A DNA stretch of 64,000 nt from Bacteroidota bacterium (lineage in GTDB: Bacteria > Bacteroidota > Bacteroidia > Bacteroidales > UBA4417). The stretch is taken from NCBI GenBank assembly GCA_013376995.1, contig JACAAZ010000001.1, forward strand, positions 62,001 through 126,000, written 5' to 3'. How positions within the stretch are numbered: the first letter of the stretch is position 1; the number at the start of each line of letters is the position of its first letter. Shown here one piece after another: positions 44,014-53,062 of this stretch. Both the position numbers and the translations under genes were made by a program. The notes under the pieces are model-generated. The model was not told the DNA's origin. It did not search any database and saw only the letters and a program-made list of their open reading frames with translations.

Positions 44014-45978
44014 TTATTTTCTGCCGAGATTTCTGAAGCCCTTGAAAATAATTCGGAATTCACCAAGGAGATGGTAATCCCTGGCATAAAGAATATTTAA
44101 GCGCTGAACAGATTGTTCATCCAGGCCTGTTTTACCGAAAGCATCTGTTGGATGAAGAATACCAGCACGAATTCCGGGAAGTTTGTTGTCGTGAGCAACT
44201 ACTGGTGCATATCCTGACCAGGATCTTGCACCTGCAAGCACTTTCAGGATATTTAACAGGAAGTTGGCAGGATCCTTGACAATGAAGGCTGTAACAGGGT
44301 AGGAGATAAGAAGTGCCAGGCTTGTAATTACGTCGAAAACGCGCTTGTTTCGCCGGTTGTTCACTTTATTGATGGAATTGATATCAATTACATACAGATC
44401 TCCCGCAGTGTTTATAGAATTACTGCCAATAATGGATAAACTCTCTGGCGGGGCAATCTTAAAATCAACTTCAAGACCCTGCAGGGCTGCCATTTGGTCG
44501 ATAATAACCTGGGCCGGTACATCTCTTGCACAGAATATCACTTCATCAATGGAGTATACTTTAATGATCTCCTGGACTTGCGAGAGATTTCCAAGGAAAC
44601 CGTTTTTGTCAACAAGCCCGTTTCCTGATTTCACCAGTCCGATAAATCCGGGGTTATTGAGGGCTTTCTTCAGGAGGTCAGCAACACGATGAGATTCCTC
44701 ATCTTCCCCGACAATTACAAATCGTTTGCTTTGCCCGACTCCAAAACGATACTCCTGGATATTCAGCAGGTGAAGTATGAGGCGAATGCCTGACATTGAT
44801 ATCATTCCCCAGGCTGCTCCAAAAATGGTAAGCATCCTGGAAAAGCGGAATTGAGCTGGTAACAATGCGTAAATAACGAGTATGATCACAGTGCCGGTAG
44901 CCATTCCCTGAAGGCTCTTCCAAATTTTTACCGGTCGGTCATATCCCCCGGAGAAATAAACCGCCAGTAACCATGCAATTAGGTAACCTGGAAGGATAAA
45001 ACTGTAAAACTCGACGGGATAGTGCCCTCCATTTGGATAGATCACCTTCAACTCCCAATAACGGGCAAGTGCAAAAATGCCTGCAAAAGTAAAGAGCATG
45101 TCGATTAGTGGAAGAAATGCCTTCCGCAGAACCCTGAAAGCTACCGAAAGAGAAGCCCTGAAATAGATCGCCAGGTTAATAAATATAGAGAAAACTCGCG
45201 CATTTTGAGGCGAAAAATGCTTCTTCGCAAAAATGATCATTGCGTTATAAAAGACGAAAACATAATTCAGGCTTCCCTTTTTTGTGCTCTCACCTTTATA
45301 ATGAATGATCCTGGTTTCAGGGAAATAATAATTGCAGAAACCGGCCTTTACAATCCTGTAGGAAAGATCAATATCTTCCCCGTACATGAAGAATTGCTCA
45401 TCCAGGTAACCAATACTGTCGAGGATGGATTTTCGGACCAGCATGCAGGCTCCTGATAAAACATCTACTTTATGTGTCTTATTCTTATCAAGGTAGCCCA
45501 GGTGATACTTGTTGAACCTGGGAGAATGTGGAAATAACCTTGAAAGGCCAAATATCTTATAAAACGCAACGACAGGCGTAGGCAGCCCTCGTTTCGATTC
45601 AGGCAGGAAATTTCCTTTCCCATCAACCATTTTTACCCCAAGTCCCCCGGCATCCGGATGTTGATCCATGAACCCGATCACCTTGCTGAAAGTATCGGTT
45701 TCAATAACGGTGTCAGGATTGAGCAAAAGGATATATTCTCCCTTCGCAATAGAAATTGCCTGGTTATTGGCTTTGGCAAAACCAACATTTTCTGTGTTGG
45801 CAATACAATGGGTTCCGGCAAATTTTTCCCCGACCATTTTCACCGACCCATCAACTGAGGCATTGTCAACTACAAACACTTCTACTTCCAGCCCTTTGCT
45901 TGCCTCCCTGACGGAGTGCAGGCATTGTTCCAGGAAGTACCTGACGTTGTAGTTTACGATGATAACGCTAAGCTTCAC
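44014..45978 (-). CDS. GT2 glycosyltransferase fused to a degenerate phosphosugar-transferase-like membrane region
   Basis: A 654-residue protein. Residues 1-260 are a GT2 (GT-A) domain of the rhamnosyltransferase type: SVIIVNYNVRYFLEQCL, VDNASVDGS, LLNPDTVIE. Four or five membrane helices follow (about 280-400), then a Rossmann-like segment (FVIVGEDEESHRVADLL) as in WbaP/WcaJ-type polyprenyl-phosphate sugar transferases, and a helix starting KRVFD at about 545. The catalytic motifs of that family (GP, QxRxG and KFRSM regions) are missing, leaving only AGARSWSGY and LPGIRAGIL. The C-terminal half may bind lipid or scaffold a surface-glycan pathway. Confidence 0.82.
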   Translation of the reverse strand: MKLSVIIVNYNVRYFLEQCLHSVREASKGLEVEVFVVDNASVDGSVKMVGEKFAGTHCIANTENVGFAKANNQAISIAKGEYILLLNPDTVIETDTFSKVIGFMDQHPDAGGLGVKMVDGKGNFLPESKRGLPTPVVAFYKIFGLSRLFPHSPRFNKYHLGYLDKNKTHKVDVLSGACMLVRKSILDSIGYLDEQFFMYGEDIDLSYRIVKAGFCNYYFPETRIIHYKGESTKKGSLNYVFVFYNAMIIFAKKHFSPQNARVFSIFINLAIYFRASLSVAFRVLRKAFLPLIDMLFTFAGIFALARYWELKVIYPNGGHYPVEFYSFILPGYLIAWLLAVYFSGGYDRPVKIWKSLQGMATGTVIILVIYALLPAQFRFSRMLTIFGAAWGMISMSGIRLILHLLNIQEYRFGVGQSKRFVIVGEDEESHRVADLLKKALNNPGFIGLVKSGNGLVDKNGFLGNLSQVQEIIKVYSIDEVIFCARDVPAQVIIDQMAALQGLEVDFKIAPPESLSIIGSNSINTAGDLYVIDINSINKVNNRRNKRVFDVITSLALLISYPVTAFIVKDPANFLLNILKVLAGARSWSGYAPVVAHDNKLPGIRAGILHPTDAFGKTGLDEQSVQRLNILYARDYHLLGEFRIIFKGFRNLGRK

Positions 45979-46381
45979 AGGATTGATGAATTGTTAATGG
46001 TTACGAGTTAATAGTTATAAGTTATTGGTTATTAGCAATTTGTTATTGGTTATGGGTTATTTCCAACTGAGACGGATTGGAAAACAGATATGATTAGTTT
46101 TTGTCCAGGTTCTTAATTCAGCGGTTAACACTTCTTAATGCCGGGTTTCCATCGGACATAAACAAACTAAGCTTTAATGATGCTAATAATGGGGACAGAA
46201 CATCAGGCTTTGGTTGTTTTACTAACAATATTTTTATGAGCATATCTAATGCAATCTCAGGGATCAGATTAACTGAAAGAATTGTCAGCTGGACAAAGTT
46301 ACTCAAACATGATGATTTATAAACCCAACCGAAAAATCATTTGAATCATTTCTTTTGAACCGGATTGTTTGTATCTTTCTT
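45979..46381. other. Divergent intergenic region with a heptamer array, no gene
   Basis: Between the divergent glycosyltransferase and hydrogenase-like operons. The left side carries the 7-bp array at 45993-46062. Small open frames on both strands at 46101-46322 overlap each other and show no family features. The promoter for the right operon follows at 46382. Confidence 0.5.
45993..46062 (+). repeat. 7-bp tandem array, ten units (GTTATTG family)
   Basis: Ten heptamers in exact phase: GTTAATG, GTTACGA, GTTAATA, GTTATAA, GTTATTG, GTTATTA, GCAATTT, GTTATTG, GTTATGG, GTTATTT. It begins 15 bases upstream of the glycosyltransferase start codon. The same unit in reverse complement occurs before recF. 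Confidence 0.7.
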
Positions 46382-46410
46382 TTTGAGATTACCTTAATGA
46401 ATTACTTTTG
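46382..46410 (+). promoter_or_regulatory. Promoter for the hydrogenase-related operon
   Basis: TTTG at 46382-46385, a 17-base spacer and TACTTTTG at 46403-46410 match both elements of the Bacteroidota consensus. The predicted start near 46417 leaves a leader of about 100 bases before the first gene at 46519. Confidence 0.6.
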
Positions 46411-46518
46411 TAATCGTATTTGGTTTTGATCCAATGGAATCAAGGGTTATTGTCCATCAGCCTATAATGCTGATAGCTCTGATAACTGCTTGGCTATGAT
46501 CAGTTTAATCAAAGATTA

Positions 46519-48546
46519 ATGGCTTTATTAATTACTTTTCTTGCTTTAACCTTATCGTCGGTTATTCTGATTCCTTTTTTTTCTGCAAGGTGGAAGGGAA
46601 AACTTATGATCGGAACAGTGTTGCTGAATTCTGTAGTAAGCGCAATTCCGGCTGTTCAATGTTTTTTGGGTTTCGATTTCAGGCTAACTCTTCCTGGTTC
46701 ACTTGTTACAGGTGAGATACCGGTCAGTATGGATGCATTGTCCTCCTGGTTTGTGCTTCTGATCAACTTTACAATGCTGACAGGGGCTTTTTACGGTCAT
46801 AGCTACCTCAAGGCTTACAGGGATCAGCGCAATGAGTTATCAGTTCATCATATTGCCTATGTGCTGGTTCATGCATCCCTGATTTCCATTTGTGTATTAC
46901 AGAACAGTATGGCTTTCCTCATCGCCTGGGAAATTATGGCATTGAGCTCTTTTGTACTTATTATATTTGAGCATCTTAAGCATGATACATTAAAAGCCGG
47001 GATCAATTTTCTGGTTCAGTCACACGTAAGTGTCCTTTTTCTTGTTTTAGGTTTCATTTGGGTAGGCACCAGCATGAATTCATTTGGATTTAAGGCTATA
47101 TCTGACTTTGCGCTTCTGCAGCCTCATGCCAGCAGCCTGATATTGCTCATCCTGTTTTTTATAGGTTTTGCCATCAAAGCCGGATTTGTTCCCTTTCATA
47201 CCTGGCTGCCCTATGCCCATCCGGCTGCACCGGCTCATGTTTCAGGAGTGATGTCGGGTGTGATCATTAAGATTGGTATTTATGGAATCCTGCGTATGCT
47301 ACTGCTTGTCAGGCATGATTTTATTTCGATTGGTTACATAATACTTATCGTCTCTGTTATTTCAGGAGTCTATGGGGTTATGCTTGCAACCATACAACAT
47401 AACCTTAAAAAATTATTGGCATTCCATAGCATCGAAAATATTGGTATCATAGGAATGGGTATAGGGCTTGGATGCCTAGGGCTGGGATATGGTATTATGC
47501 CCCTTGTCGTATTGGGTTTTGCGGGTGCATTGCTGCATACGCTAAATCATTCCCTTTTCAAATCAGTCCTGTTCTATGCATCCGGCAATGTTTACCAGGC
47601 TACTCATACAATGAACCTGGAACGGCTTGGCGGGCTAATAAAAAAGATGCCTAAAACATCCCTGGTATTTCTGGTTGCAGCAATGGCTATTTGCGGACTT
47701 CCGCCGTTCAATGGGTTTATATCTGAATTCCTGATCTATTCAGGTATATTATCGGGGTTAAAATCCGCCAACCTGACACTGGTATGGATGTTGGCATTTG
47801 CAATATTAGGTCTAGTTTCAATTGGTGGACTGGCTATCATGTGCTTTACCAAAGCTTTTGGTAGCGTATTTCTAGGAAGTCCGCGTCAAACCCTTCGTTC
47901 TAATCCTGAAGAAGCCGGGCCTCTTTCTTTGTTTCCACTTTATGCAGGAATTCTGTTGATTGTTCTCATTGGAATTTTCCCATCACTAGTATTCCAGGTG
48001 TTGAATAAGCCTGTTTCCCAGTTTGTGTCAATATCAGGGATGCCGGTTCAGGCTGAGGGTTTGCTTTCATTTCCTGGATTAAACTGGATTGGAGTAGCTT
48101 CAGCCGGGATTTTTGGAGTGGTGGGGATACTGATGTTCATTCGCTGGAAAGTTACACATAAAAGAGAGATCGTAACCGGCCCAACCTGGGGATGTGGATA
48201 TGTGGCACCGAACCCACGCATGCAATACACTGCAAGTTCTTATGTCAGAACCTACAGAAAATTAGCCGAGCCGATGCTTTCCATTGATGTAAAAAAGACA
48301 GAAATCTCCGGGATTTTTCCTGAGGTTGGAAAACATGAAACTCATCCTTACGACAAGGCCGAATCCTGGATTATTGATTTTCCTGTGCGACAGCTGCAGG
48401 TTTTTATCAACAGGTTTTCCTTCCTTCAGAATGGCAAGTTACAGGTGTATATCTTGTATGGCGTTCTCTTTATTTCGCTGATTCTTATCATTCCTTTGGT
48501 GTATGATAAGATAGTTTCGGCGATTCAACTTCTTAACCAGATGTAA
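46519..48546 (+). CDS. HyfB/NuoL-like proton-pumping membrane subunit of a hydrogenase-related complex
   Basis: A 675-residue protein with about 14-16 membrane helices, homologous to HyfB/HycC and complex I antiporter-like subunits. Conserved ion-path residues are visible: the glutamate in FLIAWEIMALSSF, the lysine in GFAIKAGFVPFHTWLPYAHP, the second lysine in VIIKIGIYG, and HSLFKSVLFYASG. A C-terminal tail beyond about residue 540 contains GCGYVAPNPRMQYTASSY, as in HyfB-type proteins. It heads the six-gene operon; the next gene starts two bases after its stop. Confidence 0.9.
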   Translation: MALLITFLALTLSSVILIPFFSARWKGKLMIGTVLLNSVVSAIPAVQCFLGFDFRLTLPGSLVTGEIPVSMDALSSWFVLLINFTMLTGAFYGHSYLKAYRDQRNELSVHHIAYVLVHASLISICVLQNSMAFLIAWEIMALSSFVLIIFEHLKHDTLKAGINFLVQSHVSVLFLVLGFIWVGTSMNSFGFKAISDFALLQPHASSLILLILFFIGFAIKAGFVPFHTWLPYAHPAAPAHVSGVMSGVIIKIGIYGILRMLLLVRHDFISIGYIILIVSVISGVYGVMLATIQHNLKKLLAFHSIENIGIIGMGIGLGCLGLGYGIMPLVVLGFAGALLHTLNHSLFKSVLFYASGNVYQATHTMNLERLGGLIKKMPKTSLVFLVAAMAICGLPPFNGFISEFLIYSGILSGLKSANLTLVWMLAFAILGLVSIGGLAIMCFTKAFGSVFLGSPRQTLRSNPEEAGPLSLFPLYAGILLIVLIGIFPSLVFQVLNKPVSQFVSISGMPVQAEGLLSFPGLNWIGVASAGIFGVVGILMFIRWKVTHKREIVTGPTWGCGYVAPNPRMQYTASSYVRTYRKLAEPMLSIDVKKTEISGIFPEVGKHETHPYDKAESWIIDFPVRQLQVFINRFSFLQNGKLQVYILYGVLFISLILIIPLVYDKIVSAIQLLNQM

Positions 48547-48547
48547 G

Positions 48548-49453
48548 ATGCTGAGCTTTATCCTGATCATACTAGCCGCTTCCATCTTTACCGGGATTGT
48601 AAACCGGGTAAGAAGTTTAGTTTCCGGTAGAAAAGGCCCCGGGCTTTTCCAGCCTATACGTGATGTTGTCCGGCTCTTCAGGAAAGGATCCGTTTATAGT
48701 GATACCTGCAGCTGGATATTCAAACTGGCCCCGAGTGTGAGCATGGCCACTGTCCTGATGGCAATGTTGGTTATCCCCTTTGCAAGAACAAAGGGAGTTC
48801 TTTCATTTGAGGGTGATTTTGTGTTTTTTGCTTATGTGCTGGCACTTGGGAAATTCTTTTCCATAATAGCATCCTGGGATACCGGCAACAGTTTCGAAGG
48901 AATGGGTGCAAGCAGGGAGGCCTTGTATTCGACCCTGGCAGAACCAGCGTTCTTTATCCTGATCGGTTCATTTGCCATGTTAACGGGATACACTTCGTTT
49001 TATGACATCTTCAGGACCCTTCATTTCGGGTCCTATATCTCATACTTGCTGGGCTTACTGGCAACTTTTGTATTGATCACACTGGCAATGATCGAGAACA
49101 GCCGCATGCCGGTTGATGATCCTAGGACCCATCTTGAACTTACCATGATCCATGAGGTGATGATACTTGATAACAGTGGATTTGACCTAGGATTGATCCT
49201 TTCAACATCTTACCTGAAATTTGCCCTGTACGGAGCCCTGATCGCCAATTTCTTCATTGATATCATGCCCTGGTACATTGCAATTCCATCCTTTTTTGGC
49301 ATTCAGTTCCTGGTTGCAATAGCAGTCGGGATATGGGAATCGTTCACTGCCAGGTTCAGGATGAGTCATAATCCGCAATTCATCTTTATCCTGTCATCAG
49401 TTTCGCTCCTCATATTTTTTGGAGTGATGCTGGTTCTTCACATGTTCAATTAA
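48548..49453 (+). CDS. HyfC/NuoH-like membrane subunit
   Basis: A 301-residue membrane protein homologous to HyfC/HycD and complex I NuoH, which joins the redox arm to the ion-pumping arm. Family motifs are intact: GRKGPGLFQPIRDVVRLFRK on the first cytoplasmic loop, SFEGMGASREALYSTLAEP, and ENSRMPVDDPRTHLELTMIHE. About eight helices are predicted. The conserved acidic residues that couple quinone or hydrogenase chemistry to pumping are therefore kept, although the soluble subunits have lost their metal sites. Confidence 0.92.
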   Translation: MLSFILIILAASIFTGIVNRVRSLVSGRKGPGLFQPIRDVVRLFRKGSVYSDTCSWIFKLAPSVSMATVLMAMLVIPFARTKGVLSFEGDFVFFAYVLALGKFFSIIASWDTGNSFEGMGASREALYSTLAEPAFFILIGSFAMLTGYTSFYDIFRTLHFGSYISYLLGLLATFVLITLAMIENSRMPVDDPRTHLELTMIHEVMILDNSGFDLGLILSTSYLKFALYGALIANFFIDIMPWYIAIPSFFGIQFLVAIAVGIWESFTARFRMSHNPQFIFILSSVSLLIFFGVMLVLHMFN

Positions 49454-49465
49454 AATGAAGGAAAG

Positions 49466-50095
49466 ATGATAGATGTCCTGTTGATAATCTTCGCCAGTAG
49501 TTTGCTTTACGTGAGTATAGCCAACCGTTTGCTTACCTACATCAAGATACTCTCCTTCCAGGGTGTGTTGCTCTTTGGAGTAGCCTTCCTAGAACTGAAT
49601 GAAATGAGTACAATTAACCTCGTTTTTATCCTTCTTGAAACCATCATCTTCAAGGCAATTGCAGTTCCTATGTTTATCAATTATGTGATAAAACGGAATA
49701 ATATTACCCGGGAAGCTGAACCATTTCTGCCAAATTTTATTTCACTTATCATAGTAACGCTGATCATTATTAGTACCATAATATTGTCCACTTCCATTTC
49801 TGATCCCTATCTGAATAAAACGTTTTTCATAGTTGCACTGGCAACTATTTTCAGCGGCTTATACATCATAGCCACCAGGAAGAAGGTTATTACCCATGTT
49901 ATGGGATATATGATCATAGAGAACGGAGTGTTTATCCTTTCCCTGGCTGTTGGAAATGAAATGCCCATGCTTGTAAACCTTGGTATCATGCTCGATATTT
50001 TTGCGAGTGTTCTTATACTGGGAATATTTGTAAATAAAATTGGTGATATACTTAAGGGTGTGGATGTCAATCAATTGAGGCACCTTAGAGATTAA
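49466..50095 (+). CDS. HyfE-like membrane subunit
   Basis: A 209-residue protein with about six hydrophobic helices matching hydrogenase-4 component E, distantly related to NuoK/MrpC. Recognisable parts are the glutamates in VAFLELNEMSTINLVFILLE and GYMIIENGVFILSLAVGNEMPMLVNLGIMLD. It lies 12 bases after the HyfC-like gene and 18 before the HyfF-like gene. Confidence 0.88.
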   Translation: MIDVLLIIFASSLLYVSIANRLLTYIKILSFQGVLLFGVAFLELNEMSTINLVFILLETIIFKAIAVPMFINYVIKRNNITREAEPFLPNFISLIIVTLIIISTIILSTSISDPYLNKTFFIVALATIFSGLYIIATRKKVITHVMGYMIIENGVFILSLAVGNEMPMLVNLGIMLDIFASVLILGIFVNKIGDILKGVDVNQLRHLRD

Positions 50096-50113
50096 AACTG
50101 GTTTAAAAATACT

Positions 50114-51541
50114 ATGATTATTATATACCTGATAGCTGCTATTGCATTGAGTTTGGGATTATTCCTGAACCGGAGCACACTGGTCAATAACCTGCTGCTA
50201 TTGGTTTTTGTTGTGCTCCAGGCAGGATTTACCATTTATGAATGCTTCAACCTGAATACAATCCAGTTCGGGTTTTTCAAGCCTGATGCGATAGCTGTTT
50301 TGCTTCTGATAACGCTTAGTATTGTCAGTATCCCTGCAATTTTCCACAGCCATATATACCTGGTTACTCATCGGGAAACCAAACCCAGGGTCAGGGCAAT
50401 CTATTTCTCAGCCATGGTTTTGCTGATCACTTCAATAGGCATGGCTTACCTGGCTAACCATATTGCTGTCACCTGGATCTTTGTCGAAATAACTACCCTC
50501 TGCGCATCTGCACTTATTTATCATCATCGGAATGAACGTTCGCTCGAAGGTACCTGGAAGTATGTCTTTATCTGTGCAATCTCGGTTTCATTCATCTTTA
50601 TCGGGATTCTTTTCCTGAGTATGGCTATGCAACAGGCCGGGTCGACAGACCTTTCCTTTGCAAACCTGCTGGTGAAGGCACCCATGCTGAATATGTTCTG
50701 GCTGCGGTTATCCTTTCTATTCATCTTTACCGGCTTTACAGCAAAACTGGGACTTGTGCCCATGTATACTGCTGGGATTGATGCCAAGGATAAAGCGCCT
50801 GCGCCGGCAGCGGCACTCTTTTCAACGGTCCTGATGAACATGGGATTCCTTGGGATATTCAGGGTTTATGTAGTTATTTCTCATACTCCGTTGCATTCCT
50901 GGGCCAATAATGTTATCCTGATAGCTGCATTCCTTTCGGTCTTTGTAGCAGCTGTGTATATGATGAAGGTGAAGAACATCAAGCGGATGTTCGCCTATTC
51001 GAGTATAGAACAGATGGGTATTGCCATGCTTGGATTCGCTGCAGGCGGTATTGGTTATTACGCAGCGATCCTGCATATCATCCTTCATTCCTTTGTAAAA
51101 TCCAGCTTGTTCTTCCAGTTTAACCAGGTTTACCGAATCTATCAAAGCAAAAGTATTTACGATACAGGAAATTATTTCAAGTACAATGTAACCGGCGCAA
51201 TGGTTCTTCTGTTCGGCTTCCTCTTCATAACTGCCATGCCACCTTCTGGAATGTTTGTAAGTGAATTTATGGTATTCCGGTCAATGTTCGTTGCACACCA
51301 TATTCTCCTTCTGGTCGCTGTACTTATACTTTTAACGGTAATTATATGGGCTTTTGGAAAGAGCATGTTCAAACTTCTGTTTGCTCCACCTGTTGGATTT
51401 GATGAATCCTCTGTTGTGAAAATAAATCCTTTGCTCTCATTGTCACAATTTGCATTGCTGGGGTTATCAGTTTACCTGGGGCTCAATCCCCCGGCCCAGT
51501 TTGTTGCATTGATAAAGGAAGCCATCATTAATTTACCGTGA
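50114..51541 (+). CDS. HyfF/NuoN-like proton-pumping membrane subunit
   Basis: A 475-residue antiporter-like subunit with about 13-14 helices. Its membrane glutamate is in HIAVTWIFVEITTLCAS and its lysine in FTAKLGLVPMYT. The segment GIDAKDKAPAPAAALFSTVLMNMGF replaces the usual H-x-W-L-PDAH wording of NuoL/M, which is normal for HyfF. HSFVKSSLFFQFNQVY carries the later lysine. It is a second pumping unit beside the HyfB-like protein, giving the complex at least two antiporter-like modules. Confidence 0.9.
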   Translation: MIIIYLIAAIALSLGLFLNRSTLVNNLLLLVFVVLQAGFTIYECFNLNTIQFGFFKPDAIAVLLLITLSIVSIPAIFHSHIYLVTHRETKPRVRAIYFSAMVLLITSIGMAYLANHIAVTWIFVEITTLCASALIYHHRNERSLEGTWKYVFICAISVSFIFIGILFLSMAMQQAGSTDLSFANLLVKAPMLNMFWLRLSFLFIFTGFTAKLGLVPMYTAGIDAKDKAPAPAAALFSTVLMNMGFLGIFRVYVVISHTPLHSWANNVILIAAFLSVFVAAVYMMKVKNIKRMFAYSSIEQMGIAMLGFAAGGIGYYAAILHIILHSFVKSSLFFQFNQVYRIYQSKSIYDTGNYFKYNVTGAMVLLFGFLFITAMPPSGMFVSEFMVFRSMFVAHHILLLVAVLILLTVIIWAFGKSMFKLLFAPPVGFDESSVVKINPLLSLSQFALLGLSVYLGLNPPAQFVALIKEAIINLP

Positions 51542-51545
51542 TAAG

Positions 51546-53045
51546 ATGAAAGCTGTAAGCATCCATAATAATCAGTCCATCCCGGTAAAATCAATACCGG
51601 ATCTCAGCTACACTGAATTCCTGGAAGCTAATACCTCCCTGGTTATCAATGACCGTGAAAATCATTGTGTAAACTATTTTGGATTTCCCTTCGAAGATGG
51701 AATAAGGCTGGTTTGTTGCATTGCCAATGACCATGATCATCTCATCCATATTTCCTCAACTTTACTGAATATTGATCGGGAGTATCCATCTTTTTCTTCA
51801 CTTCATCTTTCATTTGAAAAGTTTGAACGGGAGATTCACGAGAATTTTGGAATAAAATACCTGGACCATCCCTGGCTTAAACCGGTCAGGTTTCCTTTCA
51901 ATCAATACGATACAGCTAACACTATTGCCAACTATCCCTTCTTCCAGGTTTCCGGGGAGGAAATCCATGAAGTAGGAGTGGGGCCCATTCATGCCGGGGT
52001 CATAGAACCCGGTCATTTCAGGTTTAGCTGCAATGGGGAACAGATATTGCACATGGAAATCCAACTTGGCTACCAGCATAGGGGGATTGAATACCTATTA
52101 CTTGAGAAAAAGAAGTTGCTTCAAAGGACGACCATTGCCGAGTCAATAGCCGGGGATACAGTTGCAGGACATACAACAGCTTTTATCAATCTCTTTGAAA
52201 GCCTTTCAGGTTTTAAAGCTACCGAAGACTTGAGATTCTCAAGGATGCTGGCACTTGAGCTGGAGAGGATTGCAATGCACACGGCCGATCTGAGCGCACT
52301 CTGCACAGATATAGCCTATCAATTAGGTAGTGCTGTTTATGGACGGTTACGCACACCCATCATTAACTTTCTCCAGGTATGGTGTGGGAACAGGTTAGCT
52401 AAGGGCTTGCTGCGTCCTGGTATGACTCATTTTCCTTTTACCCAGGCATTAGCAGAAAAATTAAATGCTGTTTTGGATTCCTTCGAGCCGGATTTTATAG
52501 AGATGTCCAAGAAGCTTTTCAGCCTTCCTTCAGCCTTATCCCGATTTGAGAAAACAGGAGTCGTATCTGAGGAACAGCTTTTAGAAATGGGTTGTGTAGG
52601 AATGGCAGCAAGGATGTATGGAGTTTCGAGAGATGTTAGGTTTTCTCATCCGCATGATCTCTATTCAGATATTCAACATGAACTTATCATTAAACACCAT
52701 GGGGATGTCTATTCAAGAGCCCAGATCAGGAAGCAGGAGATCATACAATCCATTGCCTTTATTAGGGAAATGCTCAAGTCAATTCCTGAACCAAAAGAAG
52801 CAGGTGAAGACTTGCAACCAATGGGAAAAAATATGTTAGCGCTATCATTGGTTGAAGGTTGGAGAGGTGAGATATGTCATTGCGCAATAACGGATTCATC
52901 CGGAGAACTTGAAGTTTATAAAGTTAAGGACCCTTCTTTCCATAACTGGTTGGCCTTAGCCATGTCAGTGAGGAACAATGAGATATCTGATTTCCCCATC
53001 TGCAACAAGAGTTTCAATTTGTCTTATTGTGGTCACGATTTGTAA
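51546..53045 (+). CDS. Hydrogenase-large-subunit-like protein (HyfG/NuoCD type) lacking all Ni ligands
   Basis: A 499-residue protein. Residues 1-120 are NuoC-like (FEREIHENFGIKYLDHPWLKPVRFPF) and the rest is a group 4 [NiFe]-hydrogenase large-subunit / NuoD fold, with QLGYQHRGIEYLL near residue 175. The N-terminal Ni motif, C-x-x-C in hydrogenases, reads ESIAGDTVAGH, so the cysteines are A202 and T205. The C-terminal motif reads SFNLSYCGHDL, with S493 and G496 where the other two cysteines belong (C495 is out of register). It cannot hold a NiFe centre. This is the defining trait of energy-converting hydrogenase-related (Ehr) complexes. Reaction unknown. Confidence 0.88.
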   Translation: MKAVSIHNNQSIPVKSIPDLSYTEFLEANTSLVINDRENHCVNYFGFPFEDGIRLVCCIANDHDHLIHISSTLLNIDREYPSFSSLHLSFEKFEREIHENFGIKYLDHPWLKPVRFPFNQYDTANTIANYPFFQVSGEEIHEVGVGPIHAGVIEPGHFRFSCNGEQILHMEIQLGYQHRGIEYLLLEKKKLLQRTTIAESIAGDTVAGHTTAFINLFESLSGFKATEDLRFSRMLALELERIAMHTADLSALCTDIAYQLGSAVYGRLRTPIINFLQVWCGNRLAKGLLRPGMTHFPFTQALAEKLNAVLDSFEPDFIEMSKKLFSLPSALSRFEKTGVVSEEQLLEMGCVGMAARMYGVSRDVRFSHPHDLYSDIQHELIIKHHGDVYSRAQIRKQEIIQSIAFIREMLKSIPEPKEAGEDLQPMGKNMLALSLVEGWRGEICHCAITDSSGELEVYKVKDPSFHNWLALAMSVRNNEISDFPICNKSFNLSYCGHDL

Positions 53046-53062
53046 AAGCAAGCCCGAAAATC

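Noticed and set aside
46101-46322. Small open frames on both strands in the spacer before the hydrogenase-related operon
   Set aside because: They mirror each other, have no recognisable family and no start-site support.
51546-53045. Calling the complex respiratory complex I
   Set aside because: The membrane genes are of Hyf type (HyfB, HyfE, HyfF) and there is no NuoE, NuoF, NuoG or separate NuoI/J/K/M set.
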